Shown in pieces: positions 58,295 through 64,000 of a DNA stretch of 64,000 nucleotides. Origin of the DNA: Archivesica marissinica (Eukaryota > Mollusca > Bivalvia > Venerida > Vesicomyidae); the NCBI GenBank assembly GCA_014843695.1, contig CM026390.1:96019708-96083707 (forward strand), written 5' to 3'. Both the position numbers and the translations under genes were made by a program. Under the pieces are notes generated by a model that was not told where the DNA came from, searched no databases, and saw only the letters and a list, made by a program, of their open reading frames with translations. Position 1 is the stretch's first letter. Every line of letters starts with the position of its first letter.

Positions 58295-60409
58295 ATGAGG
58301 CCAGATAAATTCTTCGCAACATGTGAGAGACTGTTCGAAGCTAGCCAGGTCGCCAAACAAACATGGGTGGGCCATATTATAGACAAGTTGTCCGACAAGG
58401 CCAGAAATATATATGCCACTCTTCCTGTCCAAGACGCTAATAATTACGATACCCTCAAGGCCGCCATCTTGGATGAATATAGACTCTCACCCACTGTATA
58501 TAGAAAGAATGTCTTCTCTTGGGTAAAGAAACCTCAGCAGACATATTCCGAATTCATTAAGGAATTAAGGGAGCAAATGACTCTATGGACGGAGAACAAT
58601 GATCCGAGCGAGGTCAACTGGATCGAGCTGCTCTTGAGATATAGATTCGATTCCCAGCTAAGTGATGAGCTTAATTTGTTCATTCTGGATAAGAAAGCAT
58701 CTACTCTCCAGGAATGTATTTCCCTGGCTGATGAATATAACCTCCATCGCAGATTAGCGCCCAGGACACGGATTAATTCAAATCCGAATGTGAAACCCAG
58801 AGATACAGAACACCGACCTCCAGCCCCAAGGCCATATATCCCATCACCCATGTATCGACCCAGTATGAGGATAGATAATTCCCAAGCTACCCATAGAACT
58901 CCCCGGATAGAAAAATATTGTAGTTATTGTAGGCGTAATGGCCACGGACGAATAGAGTGTTGGGCAGATTCCAATTCACCTAGGTACAGGGGTACTAGAA
59001 ACCTAGCAAACGGACACCACGTGTCAAACACTACTCATAGTTCAGCCTTTATAACCAATGAGCCAGTGAACTCATGTGAAAATACCGAGATGGTAAATCC
59101 ATTACTTGCCAAATATACAGGTCAAGCACGCATAAATACTAACACCGCACAAGTGACGTATTTGAGAGATACAGGTGCGACAATCAGTTTATTGTCGGCT
59201 ACTGATCAAACCGCTGATCATTTAGAATACACAGGTGAACGGGTAACAATCCGCGGTGTCAATTATATCCCTGGTAATTACCCGATAGCAAAGATTAGCG
59301 TTGATTGTCCAATCTACCAAGGAACATTGAAGGTGGCTGTATTAAAGCACAGATGCACCGCGGGGGTGGATCTTATAATAGGTAACGACTGTGAAACTGC
59401 CCCTGTCACTGATTTGATTACCTGTGGCGTGGTTACACGCTCCAATAAGAAAATTATTCCGTTTGATGAAACTGTCACGTCCAACCCAGACTCAGAAAAC
59501 ACGACCGATACAAATCACAATGTCTTACCTTTTCGGAATACAATTGAGATCAATTCCCCCTCTGAGAAAGCCAGTGCAGTTAAACCCCAAAATATTCCCT
59601 CTATTGACGATTTGAGTCCTGATAAATTATTGCAAGAACAGAATAATGACCCGACCTTAGCACCCCTCTGGGAAATGGCTCAAGAAGGAACACCTATTCG
59701 GCAAGGATATTACATCCAGCTCGAACCCCGACTACTTATGAGGAGAGAACAACCTCAAGACACGTCCAAAGTTCGACCCTGGAAAATATATGATCAGGTG
59801 GTAGTTCCACGGGGATTCCGGGATCATATAACGGGACTCGCCCATGACAGTTTAAGTACGGGACACCAGGGACCTAGTAAGACCCTGAAGCGCATTAAGC
59901 GCCGCTTCTTTTGGCCGGGAATCCGCGCATATGTTAAACGATTCTGCCATAGCTGTGGGCCGTGCCAGAGAGCGGGTAAGGGACAGAAAGCCACTGTAGC
60001 CCCATTGAAACCCCTGCCCATTATATCCCAACCATTCAGATTTATATCCGCTGATTTCGTTGGACCCATGAAGAAAACTATTAATGGGAACCAGTATATC
60101 TTGAATTTTATTGATCATGCCACTAAATATACGGAATCTTTCCCATGCGCCGCAGCGACTGCTGTTAATGCACTAAAAGCCCTGATCGAGATAATATCTC
60201 GACATGGAAAACCCCAGACCCTGTTGACTGACCGAGGAAGCGCTTTCATAGCTGAAACATTCACACGCTTCCTAGCCGAGCACGATATACGTCACTTAAC
60301 TAGCACGAGTTACAGGCCTCAAACCAACGGATCAATAGAGAAATATAATGGTACATTGAAAACCATGCTTAGAATCCTTGGGGAGAACTCTTTATCACCT
60401 TGGGATTAG
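58295..60409 (+). CDS. gag-protease-integrase polyprotein part (704 codons to an in-frame TAG)
   Basis: The first methionine is internal to gag; the frame is open upstream to about 58235. Domains in order: capsid-like region 1-150; CCHC zinc knuckle C209, C212, H217, C222; aspartic protease with YLRDTGA (D292) and IIGND at 361; integrase zinc domain H517, H524, C554, C557; integrase core D587, D646, E682 with 35 residues between the last two (DD35E), including TDRGSAF and YRPQTNGSIEKYNG. The frame ends at TAG 60407-60409 after SPWD, in the middle of integrase, and continues without shift in the next entry. The element uses this order to make virus-like particles and insert its cDNA. Confidence 0.93.
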   Translation: MRPDKFFATCERLFEASQVAKQTWVGHIIDKLSDKARNIYATLPVQDANNYDTLKAAILDEYRLSPTVYRKNVFSWVKKPQQTYSEFIKELREQMTLWTENNDPSEVNWIELLLRYRFDSQLSDELNLFILDKKASTLQECISLADEYNLHRRLAPRTRINSNPNVKPRDTEHRPPAPRPYIPSPMYRPSMRIDNSQATHRTPRIEKYCSYCRRNGHGRIECWADSNSPRYRGTRNLANGHHVSNTTHSSAFITNEPVNSCENTEMVNPLLAKYTGQARINTNTAQVTYLRDTGATISLLSATDQTADHLEYTGERVTIRGVNYIPGNYPIAKISVDCPIYQGTLKVAVLKHRCTAGVDLIIGNDCETAPVTDLITCGVVTRSNKKIIPFDETVTSNPDSENTTDTNHNVLPFRNTIEINSPSEKASAVKPQNIPSIDDLSPDKLLQEQNNDPTLAPLWEMAQEGTPIRQGYYIQLEPRLLMRREQPQDTSKVRPWKIYDQVVVPRGFRDHITGLAHDSLSTGHQGPSKTLKRIKRRFFWPGIRAYVKRFCHSCGPCQRAGKGQKATVAPLKPLPIISQPFRFISADFVGPMKKTINGNQYILNFIDHATKYTESFPCAAATAVNALKALIEIISRHGKPQTLLTDRGSAFIAETFTRFLAEHDIRHLTSTSYRPQTNGSIEKYNGTLKTMLRILGENSLSPWD

Positions 60410-62434
60410 ATGCTACCCTGGCTATTATTTGCATATAGAAGTGCAGAGCACTCTAGCACAGGATATTCTCCCTTCTACCTTCTATATGGGCGCGAACCTA
60501 GAGATAATCTAGATTCCACTTATGATCTCTGGGCTAGAAATGAGCGGGATGAAGGGATCCCAATAAATAACTATGTACAAGAATTATGTCATAGATTAGC
60601 TGAAGCGTTACGTGACGCCAGCGAGAATGCACAACAGGCCGCAGATGGTCGTAAAACAAAGTATGACAGAAGTAAGAAAGCGAAAATGCGTGTATTCCAG
60701 CGTGGTGAATTAGTGTTAGTACGATTACCGTTAAAAGGTAATAAGCTGAAAAATGCCCTCCAGGGACCGTATCCGGTACACGAAAAGGTAGCGTCGCATA
60801 CCTATATTATATACATGCCTGATAAGAGAGTAAAATACCATGTTATGCATGTAAACCAGTTGAAGCCCTGGACAGGTAGGGAGGAGGGTGCAGCTCTAGC
60901 TGATAGTAGTCCGGTGTATGAGTCCCAAGACCCTACCCTATTAGATTACCAAGCCCCTACGGACATTGAGAAAGAATTCGATCCTTGCAGTCCTCTTGAA
61001 TCTGTACCTAAGAAAACCTGGCCGGATATCAGTCATTTAAACCCAGACCACAAGGACGATATTAGTCAGTTATTTGACCGTTACCCCCGTCTATTCTCTG
61101 GACAACTGGGACGTTTCCACGGTGTTACCCATGATATTGATGTGCAAGGTGCTTCACCCGTAGTCCAGCCTTACTACCGCATGTCTCCAGAAAAGAAACA
61201 AATATTAAAAACTGAGCTAGATCAAATGTTGGAGTTAGGAATTATCCGCCCTAGCAGAAGCCAGTGGGCCTCTCCCATAATATTGGTACGCAAATCAGAC
61301 TCGGAATGGCGACCATGTATTGATTATCGGAAAATTAATGATCTGACTCGAGGAGAAGCCTTCCCCATCCCGAGATTAGACGATCTCATTGATCAGGTCG
61401 CAGGTTCGAGTCTGATATCAATTTTAGATCTTAATAAAGGATATTGGCAGATTCCGCTAACCCCTCGAGCTAGTGAAATTGCAGCGTTCATAACCCCCTG
61501 GGGCTTGTTTGAACCATTAACTCTCCCATTTGGTTTAAAAAACGGTGGAGTTACCTTCCAGAGGGCAATAAACGAGATAATCGCTCAATCCCCGACAGAA
61601 CCCATCCGCGATAGATTTGCCGACGCATATCTGGATGATATTGCTGTTCGATCCAATTTATGGTCACAGCACATAAATCACTTGGATTGGACATTTCATA
61701 GACTAGAGGATAGTGGTGTTACTTTGAATCCGAAGAAGTGTAAAATTGGGTCTGGAACAGTCAAGTACTTGGGACATGAATTAGGTTCGGGAAAAATCAA
61801 ACCAATTTCCAGCAAGGTTGAGTGTATTAGTAATATCTCTCCCCCACAGACCAAGAAACAATTACGAGGATATCTGGGATCAGTAGGATTTTACAGGAAA
61901 TTCATTCCCAAGTTCGCTGAGATCGCCGCTCCCCTGACTGACTTATTAAAGGGCAAGCGATCAGGGAACATCATAACTCAGTGGAGCGATAAACATCAAC
62001 TTGCTTTCGAATCCTTAAAGAAAGCTTTAACCAATAAACCCATACTGAAGGTCCCTGACTTTAACCAAGAGTTCGAACTCTATACTGATGCTTCCGATTT
62101 GGGAATTTCGGCTGTACTGACTCAGACCGTTGACCAAGTACCACACCCAGTAGCATTTTATTCCCGAAAACTTATTCCACGAGAGAAAAACTACTCTACA
62201 ATAGAGAAGGAATTATTAGCTATAGTGGCCGGTATCGAACATTTTCGCATATATGTAAGCACAAGCAAAACACTCATCAATTCAGATCATAATCCCCTTG
62301 TATGGTTAAGTAGGTCGAAAACGTCCAATCAACGCCTCTTAAGATGGGCACTGTGTCTCTCAGAATTTAATTTGACCATTAAACATATCAAAGGGACTCA
62401 AAATGTTCTAGCAGACTTTCTCAGTAGAGTTTAA
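60410..62434 (+). CDS. integrase C-terminus, reverse transcriptase and RNase H (674 codons)
   Basis: Directly in frame after the TAG. Residues 1-30 (LPWLLFAYRSAEHSSTGYSP and LLYGREP) finish the integrase core, and 119-153 form a GPY/F module (LQGPYPVHE to VNQLKPW). A reverse transcriptase follows: RMSPEKKQ and IIRPSRSQWASPIILVRK, catalytic D340 in ILDLNKGYWQI, LPFGLKN at 372, and the YLDD box with D409/D410. Then RNase H with D560 (YTDAS), E601, D626 (SDHNPL) and D669 (LADFLSRV). The stop follows at once, so nothing lies downstream of RNase H. The ATG after the TAG may be fortuitous; translation of this part by readthrough or restart is unknown. Confidence 0.95.
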   Translation: MLPWLLFAYRSAEHSSTGYSPFYLLYGREPRDNLDSTYDLWARNERDEGIPINNYVQELCHRLAEALRDASENAQQAADGRKTKYDRSKKAKMRVFQRGELVLVRLPLKGNKLKNALQGPYPVHEKVASHTYIIYMPDKRVKYHVMHVNQLKPWTGREEGAALADSSPVYESQDPTLLDYQAPTDIEKEFDPCSPLESVPKKTWPDISHLNPDHKDDISQLFDRYPRLFSGQLGRFHGVTHDIDVQGASPVVQPYYRMSPEKKQILKTELDQMLELGIIRPSRSQWASPIILVRKSDSEWRPCIDYRKINDLTRGEAFPIPRLDDLIDQVAGSSLISILDLNKGYWQIPLTPRASEIAAFITPWGLFEPLTLPFGLKNGGVTFQRAINEIIAQSPTEPIRDRFADAYLDDIAVRSNLWSQHINHLDWTFHRLEDSGVTLNPKKCKIGSGTVKYLGHELGSGKIKPISSKVECISNISPPQTKKQLRGYLGSVGFYRKFIPKFAEIAAPLTDLLKGKRSGNIITQWSDKHQLAFESLKKALTNKPILKVPDFNQEFELYTDASDLGISAVLTQTVDQVPHPVAFYSRKLIPREKNYSTIEKELLAIVAGIEHFRIYVSTSKTLINSDHNPLVWLSRSKTSNQRLLRWALCLSEFNLTIKHIKGTQNVLADFLSRV

Positions 62435-62651
62435 TGATTGTGATGTTTGACTTAGTAAATGTACTTGGTATTATTTCAGTTGTTCAGTAAATAGTTATTG
62501 CCTCTATGATTAGAATGTTGGTACCTAGCGAAAGAAATGCTATTTTAGGACATATGATGTATTGATATTATGATTGTTTTCTACTGTATATTCAAAGGAA
62601 TGAAGATTTGTAAATCGGGCGATGTCAAACTTCTCCCCGGGTAGGGAGGAT
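62435..62651 (+). other. 3' internal non-coding segment with polypurine tract
   Basis: About 215 bp without coding potential. GGGTAGGGAGGAT at 62639-62651 abuts the 3' LTR and is the likely polypurine tract for plus-strand priming. Confidence 0.75.
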
Positions 62652-63625
62652 TGTGCAAAACCACCATTATTTGCACGAAATGTTTATTATTGTTATATAT
62701 AAATAGTAATGTATTATATAAATACATTAAACTGTTTCTATATATGGCCAAGTGTTTACCATGTAATATATATATATTTGTTTTATGCATAATCGTCTGC
62801 TATTATTTTCGCGCCTAAAAATTATCAGTCTCGCTTCGCGCGGGAAATGACTTAAGATTTTAGGCCTAATCTCAGTTTATCAAGGCCGTGGTTGCAGGTG
62901 TCCAGTTATGTAATATAAAGGCGACGAACTGGTTTGATGGTGTAATATTAGATAACATAACAGATGTTTTAGGAATAACAGATGTTTTAGGAATTGTTAT
63001 ATCATATAGACATTGATTCAATCGTGTATATAAGAAATGGATTTTATTAACTAAAATCAGAACACTTAGGCCTACCTCCAGGAGAGAGTGTGGCGTGATC
63101 TCATTATATAGAACATAGAAACTGTTTCTATGATACTTAGATATTATGGACATTATAAGAATTATAACTTATAAAGATTTGTCGAATAATTAAATAAAAT
63201 CGTTCAGCCATAGAAGAAACAGAGAGTTTCGGCGAACCATATCGAAGGTGATTAAAAGTTAATAAATCAGAAACATTGATTAGATTATAGTGATATTGAG
63301 TAATGACGGATTAGAGGAACTGGAGTTAATTATATTGTGTAGCGCATAGTCGGCTCACACAAATTGGATTGTTAAATAAGCGTTTAATGATACGATGATA
63401 TATATATAAATCACTGATTATATATATCAGAATATCTCTGATGCCAATTTAAACAAGATATTATAAAGAAGAAATGTAAGACTGTGTTGAGTTATTATTA
63501 ATACATATATTGAAGAAGAAACCCCCTAGACAACTCCAACGAGTCTACAATAGGATAGACCCTGGTAAGAGCCGTAGCAACTGAGATATATAAATACGAG
63601 AAGAAAAAGGAGAGTTTGCGACACC
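62652..63625 (+). repeat. 3' LTR
   Basis: 974 bp, same ends as the 5' LTR. It differs mostly by short indels within the interval equivalent to 56600-56940, and by isolated substitutions elsewhere. Confidence 0.93.
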
Positions 63626-63699
63626 TCTAGTATATATTATAATGCCATAACATATTTCATGCCTGCGAATCATCATTAATTCGGAAGAAATGTGTTAGG

Positions 63700-63911
63700 C
63701 TGTCCAATTAGCGCAGTGGTTAGCACGCTCGCTTCTCACCAATTCGAACCGGGAAGTATGCGAGATGGTACGGTGGTCGCCAGATCAGAGATGTGGGTTT
63801 TCTCCGGTTTCCTCCCACACGAGTGACCACCTTTACGCTTTCACCCGAGCCAATGAGAGAGATTAATATAAGTTGTTAACACTTGTTTCGCAATCATTGT
63901 AAAATAAATAA
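63700..63911 (+). mobile_element. SINE family 1 copy with B-box deletion
   Basis: Starts CCAATTAGCGCAGTGGTTAG and has the body (GGTACGGTGGTCGCCAGATC, TTTACGCTTTCACCC) and tail TTGTAAAATAAATAAAG. About 20 bp around the B box are missing (ACCAATTCGAACCGGG). Confidence 0.85.
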
Positions 63912-64000
63912 AGTTAAACATTTAAAAAAAATATTACTAGGTAATGAATGTGTAACGGTAAACGGGAACAATTTTCTTATTATAACATTTATTGAACAGC

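Larger units (their letters stand above)
56473..63625 (+). mobile_element. LTR retrotransposon, Ty3/Gypsy-like with integrase before reverse transcriptase (Gmr1-type order)
   Basis: A 7153-bp element with LTRs at 56473-57445 and 62652-63625 that start TGTGCAAAAC and end TTTGCGACA, flanked by a CCTC target duplication (56469-56472 and 63626-63629). The internal order is gag, zinc knuckle, aspartic protease, integrase with GPY/F module, reverse transcriptase, RNase H. The sequence motifs are Ty3/Gypsy-like, but that superfamily normally has integrase last. The present order is that of the Gmr1-type group. No env-like frame is seen. Two frame changes in gag and one TAG in integrase suggest this copy is not autonomous. 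Confidence 0.95.

Noticed and set aside
56473..63625. Endogenous retrovirus with an envelope gene
   Set aside because: The coding region ends at RNase H (62434) and only ~215 bp remain before the 3' LTR, so no envelope gene is present.

Overview
The window is animal nuclear DNA. It has split genes with GT-AG introns, three families of tRNA-derived SINEs, degenerate non-LTR retrotransposon fragments, a full-length Ty3/Gypsy-type LTR retrotransposon, palindromic MITE-like elements, and an extreme load of minisatellites. Overall style suggests a repeat-rich bivalve mollusc, but this is an inference and no species marker is visible.

Layout. 1-490 is a CAGA/GAGA microsatellite. 834-1079 is a TTAA-bounded palindromic element, followed by a SINE (1245-1510). 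1810-12835 is one 11-kb array of a 31-bp unit. 13444-35044 (minus strand) is a complete class III alcohol dehydrogenase / S-(hydroxymethyl)glutathione dehydrogenase gene (ADH5). I could place all 11 coding exons with matching splice phases (1131 nt, 376 aa), the last being only 25 coding nt. Eight of its ten introns carry tandem repeats, mostly of unrelated sequence; introns 3 and 8 have none. 36.3-39.2 kb holds two oppositely oriented LINE remnants. 39725-47523 (plus) is ELP6, an Elongator subunit, in two exons (224 + 40 codons). Its 7-kb intron holds a SINE-in-SINE insertion, a TTAA-bounded element and a 4.9-kb array of a 21-bp unit. 47.5-54.4 kb is intergenic, with fold-back elements, SINE pieces and further arrays (38, about 33 and 18 bp). 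54793-55016 (minus) looks like the last exon of a four-helix membrane protein. 55090-56075 is a 36-bp array.

56473-63625 is the most notable element: an LTR retrotransposon with 973/974-bp LTRs, a CCTC target duplication, a tRNA-Pro-like primer-binding site and a polypurine tract. Its coding order is gag, protease, integrase, reverse transcriptase, RNase H. The domains are Ty3/Gypsy-like, but integrase lies upstream of reverse transcriptase as in Ty1/Copia, the arrangement described for the Gmr1-type group. It has an in-frame TAG within integrase and two frame changes in gag. It inserted into a sequence related to the neighbouring 36-bp repeat.

The two complete host genes are housekeeping genes transcribed divergently from starts 4.7 kb apart: ADH5 acts in glutathione-dependent formaldehyde/S-nitrosoglutathione metabolism and ELP6 in tRNA wobble-uridine modification. 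Nothing indicates that they share a function. Most long open frames in the window are by-products of tandem repeats whose unit lengths keep frames open, and they are not listed as genes.
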